Assembly: GCA_949361645.1 (NCBI GenBank)
Contig: OX442416.1
Coordinates: 10,545,869 to 10,609,868 of the forward strand
Reading direction: 5' to 3'
Source of the DNA: Spongilla lacustris
Lineage: Eukaryota; Porifera; Demospongiae; Spongillida; Spongillidae
DNA: 64,000 nucleotides
Within the stretch, counting starts at the first letter, position 1, and each line of letters starts with the position of its first letter. The position numbers were made by a program, and so were the translations under genes. The notes beneath the pieces are model-generated. The model was not told the DNA's origin. It ran no database searches and saw nothing but the letters and a program-made list of their open reading frames with translations. Below, in pieces: positions 31,825-43,700 of this stretch.

Positions 31825-32334
31825 GTTGGTATGGCATCAGTGCTCAGTTGATGGTTTACATGTATTGCATACATTGACTAGCTCACTATGTAAATAATGT
31901 GCACCTCCATGTGTGCATAGTACAAGACATGCATGATATTGTCATCAAACATTTTAGCAGTTGTACATGTGTACATGTACATACATTTTGACAAGCAACC
32001 AGAAGGAGTATTTGGTTCCTTTACATGAACACTAGTCTTAAATATATATTTTGTGGCAAAATTGATCATGTTAGTCACAATTTTGCGTTGTGTGTATGTT
32101 TGTTTGTACATGTATACATGTACATGTATGTGTGTGTGAATGTGTGTCTTCAATAGCCCATATATCTTGGACAGTCTGTAATAAAAAATCTAATTTTTTA
32201 AAACTTCATGTGATACATGTACATGTACATTGTACATGTACATGTACATTGTACATGTACATGTACATTGTTCATGTACGTGTGCATTAGTATTGTATCA
32301 ATTTCAAAACTGCACTGCATTGTGATATTATAGT
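31825..32334. repeat. Intronic cassette after exon G
   Basis: Standard landmarks. It includes an ACATGTACATGTACATTGT tandem at 32215-32272 (three 24-bp units). Confidence 0.8.
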
Positions 32335-32735
32335 GCACACCCTTACATGTACACATCCCTCACCAGTACACACACATACATGTACACACCCCACACCAGT
32401 GCACACCCTTACATGTACACACCCCACACCAGTGCACACCCTTACATGTACACACCCCATACCAGTGCATACCCTTACATGTACACACTTCACACCAGTG
32501 CACACCCTTACATATACACACCCCACATCAGTGCACACCCTTTCATGTACACATCCCACACCAGTGCACACCCACCAGTGCACACCCTTACATGTACACA
32601 CCCCACACCAATGCACACCCTTACATATACACACCCCCACACCAGTGCACACCCTTACATGTACACACTTCACACCCCACACCAGGGGGTGTGCCCTTGT
32701 ACACTTATGGGGTTGTGTCCCTTGTACTCCAGTGA
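32335..32735. repeat. 33-bp minisatellite, about 11 units
   Basis: The same opening and closing variants as the 23471 array. It ends with a segment in the opposite sense (GGGTTGTGTCCCTTGTAC). Confidence 0.94.
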
Positions 32736-33133
32736 GGTGTGTCCCTAAAACAGAACATTCAGATCTGCATGTGCTAAAGTGAAGGCCTTGTTGTGTGTGA
32801 ACTGTGAAAAGCACTACAAAAGCAGTGTTCTCAAGATGTGCTGGGTCTAACTCAATGCCTTAAACAAGTCTCCACTTTACACAGGCAGATCTCAATATTT
32901 TGTTATAACTTTTTATGAGGTAACTCAAAGGTAGATGTACATGTACTGTACACGTGGCAGTGATGTTAATCACAACAATACCTGCTTACGTTCTTCACCA
33001 TGACAACACTCTTGGAAGCCATTAAAAAATGCTTGTGCGTATATTAGTAAACACAATCTGTTGAGTAATTCTTGTTGATTAAACCACATGGGATTTGAGC
33101 TTGGATACATGTAGCTGTGATGAAAAGGTTATA

Positions 33134-33900
33134 CAGGGTCTTCACGAAAGAATGCAACACTTTTGAATGAACATCATTTTAAATGCGATTATCAATCTAA
33201 ATCAATTTATGGTTACACAATAACCATGATTATAGGCAAATACCAAATGCACCATTAAAATTCAATTATCTTTTACAGTTCAAAATATAAAATCAAATAC
33301 CTTGCAATTAATTTATTTGGCACAGAAATGTACGACAACTTATAATTCATTACAAGATTTAGAATAGCCGTGAAAAAAGAAAAGAATGAAATTTAATTGG
33401 TGTTTTACTCAAAACAACAAAGCAAACTTGAATATGCTAAAGGCCACTTAACTTTGAGTTATAGTAACTCACCATTACATGATCTAATACAGAATCAAAT
33501 TTAATCATGGTGTAATTAGTGAATTAGTTACCCCATAACAGCTTCAATCTTCATAACTTTAAAGCAAATTAAATGTTAATAACTCACTATTGAACTAAGT
33601 AACTTGAAATCAGTGCTGTTCCACTGCATACTCTGATCTTGCGTTACGTATTAGTAGTTATTACAATCAATTATTTCTAACCATAATCTTGAATAAATGT
33701 TGATAATAGAGGGCTTTGAATATTTTGATTTATGAGGGCTTTGATACAATTACTTAACCGCTTACAATGATTTAAGTCTAATTGGATTTTTAATATTTGA
33801 TTAACTTCTGCAACATATGTTAAAGAAATCAAGCAGTTAAATAATTTCAATCCTAAGTTATAGTGATGTAAAAGCGTTGGGTTCTTTCGTGAAGACCCTG
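33134..33900. mobile_element. Inverted-repeat element, CAGGGTCTTCACG termini
   Basis: Left terminus CAGGGTCTTCACGAAAGAAT and right terminus in inverse, GTTCTTTCGTGAAGACCCTG; each is flanked by TATA (likely a TA duplication). 767 bp, AT-rich, without a transposase frame. A 5'-truncated relative with the same right end occupies about 41195-41626. The terminus and TA target fit a Tc1/mariner-type non-autonomous element, but assignment is uncertain. Confidence 0.75.
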
Positions 33901-34281
33901 TATAACCCACTTGAATTGTATGTACAAATCTGGATTTTGATGTAGTGTTCTCAGATAAACCCTTGCATGGTTCTAAGGGGTTATCAATACACACACATTT
34001 TATACATGTATTTCCATTGATAGGTCCTTGAAATGAGCACAAATAATCTTTTGTGTTTCAAGTCTAATAGTACCTAAATGTGTATATTCACCCTTTAACC
34101 ACCACCTAGCAAGGGTATCAAAGCAAATAATGGACTTGATGGTCTTCAATTTGATGCCAACAATACATACATGTATGTCAGCCACAATATAAGTGGCTAA
34201 GTACATGTAGGTGTTAGCACACTGGTCCCAAGTTCCCATAATACACACTTCTGTGCCTGCTTCTCACAATGTGCCCTATTG
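33901..34281. repeat. Flank shared with 41.63-42.0 kb
   Basis: GTATGTACAAATCTGGATTT, TTGCATGGTTCTAAGGGGTT, then the CAGCCACAATATAAGTGGCT repeat. About 90 percent similar by eye to 41630-42010, marking an older duplication than the 4.7-kb one. Confidence 0.7.
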
Positions 34282-34812
34282 ACTGTGCACACCCTTACAT
34301 GTACACACCCCACACCAGTGCACACCCTTACATGTACACACCCCACACCAGTGCACACCCTTACATGTACACACCCCACACCAGTGAACACCCTTACATG
34401 TATACACCCCACACCAGTGCACACCCTTACATGTACACACCCCACACCAGTGCACACCCTTACATGTACACACCCCACACCAGTGCACACCCTTACATGT
34501 ACACACCCCACACCAGTGCACACCCCACACCAGTGCACACCCTTACATGTACACACCCCATACCAGTGCACACCCTTTAGGCCTTACATGTACACACCCC
34601 ACACCAGTGCACACCCCAACCCCACACTGGTGCACACCCTTACATGTACACACCCCACACTAGTGCACAACCTTACATGTACACACCCCACACCAGTGCG
34701 CACCCTTACATGTACACACCCCACACCAGTGCACACCATAATGTGTATACACCCCACACCAATGCACACAATTACATGTGTACACACCCTGCACCAGTGC
34801 ACACCCTTATAG
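34282..34812. repeat. 33-bp minisatellite, about 16 units
   Basis: Nearly perfect early units. One break (TTTAGGCCTTACATG) near 34578 and one array-phase jump (CACCCCAACCCCACACTGG). Confidence 0.95.
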
Positions 34813-34814
34813 AC

Positions 34815-35130
34815 ATAGGTGTTCAAAATCTGGAATAGTTCTCGAGGCATGTGCCCTTAGAGGATGGTCATGCATCCCTTTGGTTGCGGAAGTGTTTGGG
34901 GGTTGGGGCAATGAAGCTATTGATGTGCTGACTAAACTGTCTAAAAAGATGGCCACCCAGCTATGTCGACCTCTTATTGAGGTTACATCAACCATCTACA
35001 GTCGCCTTAGCCTCATCCTCATGAGGCAGAATGCCAGGGCAATTTTGGCCAGATGGGTCTCACCAACTACATCTTGTGACCTTTAGTCGTAGTGTTTTAA
35101 TAAACAGTTGTGAGCAGGTCATAGATAGTA
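34815..35130 (+). pseudogene. Retrotransposon RT C-terminal tail, longest copy
   Basis: An open frame ending at 35086 contains GIVLEACALRGWSCIPLVAE, FGGWGNEAIDVLTKLSKKMA, LCRPLIEVTSTIYSRLSLIL and MRQNARAILAR. The order (GWGNEA, then a helical stretch, then RLSLxLxRxNARAIL) resembles the tail after the RT domain in LINE-type proteins and has the same layout as 7030-7350. It is followed by AATAAA at 35099. Shorter copies are at 22765, 31266 and 40977. The upstream minisatellite replaces the rest of the protein. Confidence 0.6.
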
Positions 35131-35437
35131 TAGTAAAATGTTACTACATGTATTGTTAATTAAAATTAATAACTTGTTTAGGAAGGTTTTCTACCTGTGT
35201 TCCATCTTGCTAGAGTGCATATGCTGCATGGGGGTATTATCATTTAAATACATAATGTAATGTTCTGTTTTGTCCTTTATATACAATAAGTTATTTCATT
35301 TGATCAATAGAAGTCATATCATATGTACGTGTACACAAGAATATAATAATAGCTCAGCTATTAGTATTAGAATTTTTGCTATGTGTACATTGTACAAGAA
35401 TTAGCGATTGATGTGTTAACTACATTTAATCCATTAG

Positions 35438-35536
35438 GATGGTTATAGTCCATTGTATGCAGCAAGTCATAATGGACATCTTGATGTAGTAAAGAATCTC
35501 ATCGAAGCTGGAGCCAATGCCAATCAGGCCAATAAG
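35438..35536 (+). CDS. Ankyrin-repeat exon H
   Basis: 99 bp, acceptor ATCCATTAG, donor AAG/GTTGGT. Motifs are DGYSPLYAASHNGHLDVVKN and LIEAGANANQANK. Intact SPLY subtype, closest to E and G. Confidence 0.8.
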
Positions 35537-35857
35537 GTTGGTGTGGCATCAGTGCTCAGTTGATGGTTTACATGTATTGCATACATTGACTAGCACACTA
35601 TGTAAATAATGTGCACCTCCATGTGTACATAGTACAAGACATGCATGATATTGTCATCAAACATTTTAGCAGTTGTGCAAGTGTACATGCATTTTGATAA
35701 GCCACCAGAAGAAGGATTTGGTTCCTTTCATGAACACTAGTCTTAAATATATATTTTTTGTGGCAAAATTGATCATGTTAGTCACAGTCTGCAATACAAA
35801 ATCTAATATTTTAAAACTTCATGACATGTCAATGTACGTGTGCATTAGTATTGTATC
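35537..35857. repeat. Intronic cassette after exon H
   Basis: Standard landmarks GCATACATTGACTAGC, CATGCATGATATTGTCATCA, GAAGAAGGATTTGGTTCC. Confidence 0.8.
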
Positions 35858-36240
35858 AGTGCACACCCTTATACGTACATGTACACACCCCTATATGTAC
35901 ATGTACACACCCCACACCAATGCGCACCCTTACAAGTACACATACATGTACACACCCCACACCAGTGCACACCCTTACATGTACACACCCCACACCAGTG
36001 CACACCCTTACATGTACACACCCCACACCAGTGCACACACAAACATGTACACACCCCACACCAGTGCACACCCTTACATGTACACACCCACACTAGTGCA
36101 CACCCTTACATGTACACACCCCACACCAAGTCACATCCTTACATGTACACACCCCACACCAGTGCACACCCTTACATGTACACACCCCACACCAGTGCAC
36201 ACCTTTACATGTAGATGTACACTCCCCACACCAGTTCACA
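35858..36240. repeat. 33-bp minisatellite, about 11 units
   Basis: Begins with TACGTACATGTACACACC variants and an ACATACATGTACAC expansion. It ends at CAGTTCACACTCCACATCTT, as do the arrays at 18.2 and 25.8 kb. Confidence 0.94.
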
Positions 36241-37856
36241 CTCCACATCTTGTACGAGGACATGTACATAGGATACCTGCTGTAATGAGCATTATTCGCA
36301 ACTATTGATATCTTAAAAAATAAATTATATTTGCCCCCCACCCCCCTCCCCCAACATGTACCCAAAAGTCATTTGGCATTTACCCCCACACACTCACACA
36401 CACATTCACACAAAAGTCATTTGGCATTTACCCCCACACACTCACACGCACATTCACACACACACTCACACACATACAAGCACACATCTCACCCCTACTA
36501 CCACATCCCCTCATCACCATAACCTACCATCACACCTCCATATCATCTCACCTACACCCTGAGGAACACCTTTCACACAACTTAACCCCTCCTTATTAAT
36601 TATTATCACAGGGATCAGTGTCATCTTTCCCTTACATCTCGTAACACACTACCCTGCTTACCATCATATACCACACCTCCATACCATCATCACATTTCAC
36701 CCTCGGAATCATACTCGTACACCATACCAGACAATTTAGTACACACCCTATTTCAAACACCAGTGTGCACACCATTTTGGAGCAATACCATGAAATAAAT
36801 TGTAGCATGGGGAAATACAAACTGTATATACAGTGTACTCTCAGTCCATATGGGCATGAGCACCCCCAGCTATTCTGGAAGGGGGGGGGGGGGGCAGGAT
36901 AGGGCAACGGGGCGCCTTTTGACAGTCGCGAATAAGTTGTCCCCTTTCGGCCATTTCAACCAGCGGGATGGGGAGGGAGGGAGTGCTGTCAGCCTTTGAC
37001 CAATTCAACCAGCAGAGGGGTGGGGGGGGGGGGGCAGGGTGCTGTCTGCTTTCAGCTTATCAATATAATTGGTCAGGTGTCCGCGCTTTTGGCCGATTCA
37101 ATCAGTGGGGGGAGGGTGCTGTCCACTTTCAGCCAATTCAACCAGTGGGGGGGGTGCGCATGTATAAAAAAATTTATTACAAGCTTAAGGGGGGTGGGGG
37201 GGGGGTGCCATTCAGTCCTGAAAATGGTGGGGGGGGGGGGGGGGCGATGGCCCCCCTGTCCCCTCCCCCTCCACCCTGGTGATGCCCGTGATGGGTGTAC
37301 AGCTTTTGTGAAATACATTGTCAATTTTTCTAGTCCTAAAATAGATTTTTGTTAATTGCTTGCAGTGGCAAAATTGATCCTATAAACATGCAATTATTAT
37401 TGTAACATTAGTCACAATTTAGCATTGTGTATACATGTATATGTGTGGTGTGTGTGTGATTGTGTGTGTTCGATAGCCCATAAATCTTGGACAGTCTGCA
37501 ATTATCAAACTTCATATGATATCTGTGCATCAGTATAGTATAAATTTTCACACTGCACCATAGTCAGTCTGCTGACCCGAGAAATGAGATGTACATGTAA
37601 ATTATTGTGGGAGGGGAGGGGTACAAGATATCACCCATTGTGCTCTTACATCAGGACTAGTGTAAATACATCGTAAGGAGCAATTTAGCTTCGATAGATT
37701 CATACACAATTACATGCTGTAATACGTGCACTGCATGTGTGTGGAATAACTTATCTGTACAACATTGCAGTATAAACACTACGTGTAAACTGAATCATAT
37801 TCATACATTGTGATTTACACACACACACATGAGAATACATACCCGATATCAATGAA
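36241..37856. repeat. Dispersed G-rich cassette, copy 4
   Basis: As copy 1; the first part has an extra 60-bp (CA)n-containing tandem (AAAAGTCATTTGGCATTTAC twice at about 36364 and 36412). Confidence 0.8.
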
Positions 37857-38597
37857 CAGCCACACCCCACACCAGTGCACACCCTTACATGTACACACCC
37901 CACACCAGTGCACACCCTTACATGTACACACCCCACACCAGTGCACACCCTTACATGTACACACCCCACACCAGTGCACACCCTTACATGTACACACCCC
38001 ACACCAGTGCACACCCTTACATGTACACACCCCACACCAGTGCACACCCTTACATGTACACACCCCACACCAGTGCACACCCTTACATGTAAACACCCCA
38101 CACCAGTGCACACCCTTACATGTACACACTCCACAACAGTGCACACCATTACATGTACACACCCCACACCAGTGCACACCCTTACATGTACACACCCCAC
38201 ACCAATGCACACCCTTACATGTACACACCCCACACCAGTGCACACCCTTACATGTACACACCCCACACCAGTGCACACCCTTACATGTCCACACCCCACA
38301 CCAGTGCATGTACACACCCCACACTAGTGCACACCCTTACGTGTATGTACACACCCCACACCAGTGCACACCCTTACATGTACACACTCCACATCAGTGC
38401 ACACCCTTACATGTACACACTCCACATTAGTGCACACCCTTACATGTACATGTACACACCCCACACCAGTGCACACCCTTACATATACACACCCTATACC
38501 AGTGCACACCCTTACACATGCATGTCCACACCCCACACCAGTGCACACCCTTACATGTACACACCCCACACCAGTGCATACACATGTACACACCCCA
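37857..38597. repeat. 33-bp minisatellite, duplicated copy
   Basis: Unit-for-unit copy of 19765-20505, including the rare TACATGTAAACACC and TACATGTCCACACC variants. No length change has occurred since duplication. Confidence 0.95.
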
Positions 38598-38631
38598 TTG
38601 GCCCCATATATTTTTACTATGCTTTTGTGCC

Positions 38632-39097
38632 CATTGGTTCATTTTTGGAGGTGTAATGGTTTGAAAGCTGTACTATATTTGGTTGATGGCATATTTGCAT
38701 TACATTCAGGATTCCCTGGTAAAAGCGGGGTTGTTGGCTAATGCTGAAAAATCTGCTTGGGACCCTTCCACAAAAGCTCAGCGGTTGGTGTTTGAAATTG
38801 ACCTTCAAAGGGGCTGTGTTTGTGTGCCTGACAATAAGCTATTGAGGCTTAAAGTGCTAGTGAAAGGTGTTAATAGGTCGAGTGGCATCAGGGCAAGATA
38901 TTTAGCATCTCTGACAGGTAAAATTATGTCCATGGGCCTGGCCTGGGGACCTGTTGCTCGGCTAATGACTAGGGCAATGTACACACTGTTAGAAAGTAGA
39001 GTTATCTGGTGTGACATGTTACAATGGGCAGAGGATGCATGGGAGGAACTGCAATTCTGGACTGACTCACTTGCAAGCAACCGACATTATGTTATTA
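38632..39097 (+). pseudogene. DIRS-like reverse transcriptase/RNase H fragment, copy 2
   Basis: The same sequence as 20540-21005, with the same broken LVDG box and the same readable DIRS motifs (SLVKAGLLANAEKSAWDP and IMSMGLAWGPVARLM). Confidence 0.7.
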
Positions 39098-39617
39098 TGT
39101 TATGTTATGGCCACTGGACCACTGTGTGTTATGGCCACTGGACCACTGTGTGTTATGGCCACTGGGCCACTATGTGTTATGGCCACTGGGCCACTATGTG
39201 TTATGGCCACTGGGCCACTATGTGTTATGGCCACTGGACCACTGTGTGTTATGGCCACTGGGCCACTATGTGTTATGGCCACTGGGCCACTATGTGTTAT
39301 GGCCACTGGGCCACTGTGTGTTATGGCCACTGGGCCACTGTGTGTTATGGCCACTGGGCCACTGTGTGTTATGACACTATGTGTTATGGCCACTGGGCCA
39401 CTATGTGTTATGGCCACTGGGCCACTGTGTGTTATGGCCACTGGGCCACTGTGTGTTATGGCCACTGGGCCACTGTGTGTTATGACCACTGGGCCACTGT
39501 GTGTTATGGCCACTGAGCCACTGTGTGTTATGGCCACTGAGCCACTGTGTGTTATGGCCACTGGGCCACTGTGTGTTATGGCCACTGAGCCACTATGTGT
39601 TATGGCCACTGGAGTTA
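39098..39617. repeat. 24-bp minisatellite, about 21 units
   Basis: TGTGTTATGGCCACTGGGCC plus ACTG. It has five more units than the partner at 21006-21405; the extra units lie in the first half, where GGACC variants recur. Confidence 0.95.
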
Positions 39618-40304
39618 TAACTATCTACCTGACCACCTTCTTTGCAGTATTGTATAGTACCTGTGTCTATGCATGTGTGTTGCATACATGTACATGTGTA
39701 TGTGTTGTAGTGGTGGTGTGCATAATTGACAGTAACCTTTGTTGGTTAATGGTCATCTTGCATGGTACAGGCGGGAGTGTCAGCCACAATATAAGTGGCT
39801 AAGTACATGTAGGTGTGAGCACACTGGTCCCAAGTTCCCATAATACACACTTCTGTGCCTGCATCACACAATGTGCCCAATCGACTGATTGGAAGAGAAT
39901 AGGGGGGCAGGGTGTGAACCCTCCCCCAGCATCCCTGACCTGTTGACCCAAGGAAGCTCTTGTCAGTGACGCACGTCACCAGCTGGGACTTCCTGTGACC
40001 AAGCCATGCATGGCTTGTTATGTCATATGGGGGAAGACTTGGGGAGACAGTCACCACATGGTGATGCTGGCCACCAAGTGGGTGATCTGGGTGGACAGCC
40101 AGGACACTGGCCCACGCTTGGGTCCCCAAATTAGAAGAACAAGCCCTGTAGGAAGTATGGGATTAGCTGGAAGTCATTGGCTGTAAAAGGTGTAGAATGA
40201 TAATACAATGTACATGTATATTCTTTTAAAAGAATTTCAAGTTAGGCTACCTGTACATGTACAGGAATATGCAATTGATGTGTTCATTGCATTTCATCCA
40301 TTAG
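39618..40304. repeat. Intron upstream of exon I
   Basis: Copy of 21406-22092 including the CAGCCACAATATAAGTGGCT repeat. Confidence 0.8.
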
Positions 40305-40403
40305 AATGGTTGGAGTCCATTGATGATAGCATGTGAGAATGGACATCTTGATGTAGTAAAGAATCTCATTGAAGCTGGAGCCAGTATCAATCAGGCCAAT
40401 AAG
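40305..40403 (+). CDS. Ankyrin-repeat exon I
   Basis: 99 bp, acceptor CATCCATTAG, donor AAG/GTTGGT. It reads NGWSPLMIACENGHLDVVKN and LIEAGASINQANK. One amino-acid change from exon C restores a hydrophobic residue at a helix position that is usually Ala, Ile or His in ankyrin repeats. Otherwise identical. Confidence 0.8.
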
Positions 40404-40588
40404 GTTGGTGTGGCATCAGTGCTCAGTTGATGGTTTACATATATTGCATACATTGACTAGCTATAATGTGCACCTGTGCATAGTACAAAAAAAATTGGTG
40501 TTTAGTACAATTATTCATTGCTTGTAATGAAGCACTTTAACGACAACCAAGAAACGTTGTATAGAAGAAGTCCATATGTGTACATGTG

Positions 40589-40970
40589 TGGCATCTAGAC
40601 AAGGGATCCATGACTTCATCAAGCGGTACGAAGTAACGGGATCAATTGGAAGGCGGCCTGGCAGTGGGAGGAAATCAAAAGTGACGGACGTGATTAGAGC
40701 ACTAGTGGACCAACAGATGAGGGCAGACGACGAAACTAGTGCGTTTCAGCTGCATAAGCTGCTCATTTCGAAGGGCCACTACCTGTCGATTCGAACCATA
40801 CTCCGCTGCAGGCAAGCGCTGGGATGGACATTTCGCGGCAGCGCGTATTGTCAAATGATCAGGGTGGCTAATAAAGCAAAGCGCCTCAACTGGGCAACAG
40901 CTAATCTTGCTGAAGCCAACGGCGGTTTCCAAGACGTTGTCTGGTCTGACGAGAGTACTGTTCAACTCGA
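40589..40970 (+). pseudogene. Captured fragment of Tc1 transposase exon 1, copy 2
   Basis: Same 382-bp fragment as 22377-22758, so capture preceded the segmental duplication. It matches the Tc1 gene at 42644-43025, only 1.7 kb downstream. Confidence 0.92.
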
Positions 40971-40976
40971 ACCACC

Positions 40977-41178
40977 TATGTCGACCTCTTATTGAGGTTA
41001 CATCAACCATCTACAGTTGCCTTATCCTCATCCTTATGAGGCAGAATGCCAGGGCAATTTTGGCCAGATGTGTCTCACCAACTACATCTTGTGACCTTTA
41101 GTAGTAGTGTTTTAATAAACAGTTGTGAGCAGGTCATAGATAGTATAGTAAAATGTTACTACATGTACATGTATTGTT
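40977..41178 (+). pseudogene. Retrotransposon RT tail remnant, copy 2
   Basis: As 22765-22960, with two or three substitutions. TTTTAATAAACAG is present. Confidence 0.65.
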
Positions 41179-41194
41179 AATTAAATTAATCACT

Positions 41195-41626
41195 TGTTGT
41201 AATCATCATGGTGTAATTAGTGATGGTTATTAAAATTAGTTACCTCATAACAGCTTCAATCTTAATAACTTTAAAGCAAGTTACGGTTTAAATGTTAATA
41301 ACTCACTACTGAACTAGGTAACTTGAAATCAGTGCTGTTCCACTGCATACTCAGTTCTTGCATTACTTATTAGTAATCATTAAAATCAATCATCTCTAAC
41401 CATAATCTTGAATAATGTTGATAATAGAGGACTTTGAATATTTTGATTTATGAGGGTCTTGATACAATTACTTAACCGCTTAAAATAACTTAAGTCTAAT
41501 TGGATTGTTAGTATTTGCCTAACTTCTGCAACATATGTTAAAGAAATCAAGCAGTTAATTAATTTCAATCCTAAGTTATAGTGATGTAAAAGGTAAAGCG
41601 TTGCGTTCTTTCATGAAGACCCTGTA
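41195..41626. mobile_element. 5'-truncated copy of the CAGGGTCTTCACG element
   Basis: Aligns to the right part of 33134-33900 (from TCATGGTGTAATTAGTGA onward) and ends GAAGACCCTG/TATAACCC. The left terminus is absent. Several small indels. Confidence 0.7.
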
Positions 41627-42309
41627 TAACCCACCTGCATTGTATGTACAAATCTGGATTTTGATGTGAAAAAGATAGTGTTCTCAGATAAAACCTTGCA
41701 TGGTTCTAAGGGGTTATCAATACACACACTTTTTATATTTCCATTAATAGGTCTTTGAATTGAGCACAAATAATATTTTGTGTTTCAAGTCTAATAGTAC
41801 CTAAATTTATATATTAACCCATTAACCACCACCAAACATGGGTATCAAAGCTAATAATGGGCCTTCAATTTGATGCCAACAATACCTACATGTATGTCAG
41901 CCACAATATAAGTGGCTAAGTACATGTAAGTGTGAGCACACTGGTCCCAAGTTCCCATTATACACACTTCTGTGCCTGCTTCTCACAACGTGCCCAATTG
42001 ACTGATTGGAAGAGAAAAGCAGGCCTGGGCTACAACCCTCCCCCTGCATCCCTGACCTGTTGACCCAAGGAAGCACCTGTCATACAAATTTTTTTTTAAG
42101 TCCTATATTTAGCAACATAAAACATATATAAAACATCATATTCGTATCATCGTTGCTCCCTTGTTCCCTTCCTTTTTACACCACCATTGCCTTCAAATCC
42201 TATATACCACCAACTTTCTCAGAGAGAATGTTTTTTATATCTTGTTCCCTTCTTATTTTTTTACATTGGGTTGCCTTAATATAACCAGGTACCAGTATGA
42301 CATTGTGTA
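41627..42309. other. No gene; duplicated flank and AT-rich sequence
   Basis: 41.63-42.0 kb repeats 33.9-34.28 kb. From 42.08 kb a TTGTTCCCTTC phrase recurs (about 42161 and 42242), otherwise I see nothing. Confidence 0.5.
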
Positions 42310-42340
42310 CAGTAGCGGTCATAAAAAAACTTGACGTAAT
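42310..42340 (+). repeat. Likely 5' terminus of the Tc1 element
   Basis: TA/CAGTAGCGGTCATAAAAAAA resembles Tc1-family ends (CAGTnnCGGTCAnAAA). No inverse copy was found downstream of the gene in this window. Confidence 0.6.
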
Positions 42341-42543
42341 TTTATACGCCGTTACCGTTTTACCACCATACCGTTAACGTATAGTTATCTAATTTGTGCA
42401 TAACGTAAACGTATAGTTATAAAACCCCGGACCCCAATTGGATTGGCCGTTATACTGCGCCGATTATACCGCGCCGTGCAAATAAACGGTATATAGGTGG
42501 TTTATATATTCGTCGCACCGCATTTGTTTGACCTGAGTAGAAA

Positions 42544-43610
42544 ATGGTGTACTCCAGTTATAAGAAGCTTCGGATAATTTTCTTTCACGCGAAAGGACTG
42601 AAGGCGCCTGAAATCGCAAAGCGATTATCGGAAGAAGGGATGTTGGCATCTAGACAAGGGATCCATGACTTCATCAAGCGGTACGAAGTAACGGGATCAA
42701 TTGGAAGGCGGCCTGGCAGTGGGAGGAAATCAAAAGTGACGGACGTGATTAGAGCACTAGTGGACCAACAGATGAGGGCAGACGACGAAACTAGTGCGTT
42801 TCAGCTGCATAAGCTGCTCATTTCGAAGGGCCACTACCTGTCGATTCGAACCATACTCCGCTGCAGGCAAGCGCTGGGATGGACATTTCGCGGCAGCGCG
42901 TATTGTCAAATGATCAGGGTGGCTAATAAAGCAAAGCGCCTCAACTGGGCAACAGCTAATCTTGCTGAAGCCAACGGCGGTTTCCAAGACGTTGTCTGGT
43001 CTGACGAGAGTACTGTTCAACTCGAGACTCATCGAAGGTTTTGTTGCCACAAACGCGGGGAACTTCCAAGAAATAAACCTAAGTAAGTTGTACATGTACG
43101 TTGAGTGTCGCTGCATGAAATAACCGTTCTCTCGCATATAGGCCCAAGCACCCTATCAAAGTCCACGTTTGGGCTGGAATTAGTATGCAAGGGGCTACTG
43201 GAATATGCATATTTGAAGGAATAATGAATTCAGTGCTCTATACTGATATATTGAAGGATACACTGCTACCTTTTCTACGTGATGTATATCCTAATGGACA
43301 CAGATTTATGCAGGACAATGACCCAAAGCATACATCCAAACTAATAGAGAAGTTCATACAAGACAACCAGATAAACTGGTGGAAAACACCACCAGAGTCA
43401 CCCGATTGTAATCCTATCGAGAATCTGTGGCACGAACTGAAGGAATACTGCAGAAGGGAGGTGAAACCAAGAACCAAAGATGAGCTAGTTAATGGAATTT
43501 TGGAATTTTGGAAAACAGTTGATGCTCAAAAGTGCCAGAAATATATCAAGCATCTGAGAAAAGTGATACCAAAAGTTATTACATTAAATGGTGAAGCAAC
43601 AGGCTACTAG
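42544..43610 (+). CDS. Tc1-type transposase gene, two exons
   Basis: Exon 1 is 42544-43082 and exon 2 is 43142-43610, for a 335-residue protein, the normal Tc1 size. The N-terminus has paired helix-turn-helix domains (LKAPEIAKRLSEEG; GIHDFIKRYEVTG) with a GSGRKSK linker between DNA-binding halves. The catalytic core has D154 in WSDES, D238 in MQDNDPKHTS and E273 in DCNPIENLWHELK, with 34 residues between the last two: DD34E, diagnostic of Tc1. Splicing out the 59-bp intron (GTAAGT to CATATAG) joins the core across the KHPIKVHVWAG motif. No stop or frame break is visible. The start follows AGTAGAAA, in a good context. It cuts and pastes its own element; whether this copy can still move depends on a 3' terminus I could not find. 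Confidence 0.93.
43083..43141 (+). other. Intron of the Tc1 transposase gene
   Basis: 59 bp, starting GTAAGT and ending CATATAG. It interrupts a Lys codon (phase 2). It contains a stop in frame, so unspliced reading would end the protein after exon 1. Confidence 0.85.
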
Positions 43611-43700
43611 AACCTGGAATTGTGTATAATTGTGTGAAAGCAGATTAAATTCCACATGTTTTGCAAGTAGCAGTGCTAAATAACACAGGCATACCAAGGG
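43611..43700. other. Tc1 3' flank
   Basis: Short AT-rich stretch without an AATAAA signal or an inverse of the 5' terminus. Confidence 0.4.

Larger units (their letters stand above)
36435..41178. repeat. Recent segmental duplication, copy 2
   Basis: Partner of 18340-22967, and longer by 120 bp in the 24-bp array. Differences visible include TCGCC/TTGCC and CTCATGAGG/CTTATGAGG near 41020, and one change in the ankyrin exon. The upstream border is inside a (CA)n stretch. Downstream of TACATGTATTGTTA the two copies diverge completely. Confidence 0.95.
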
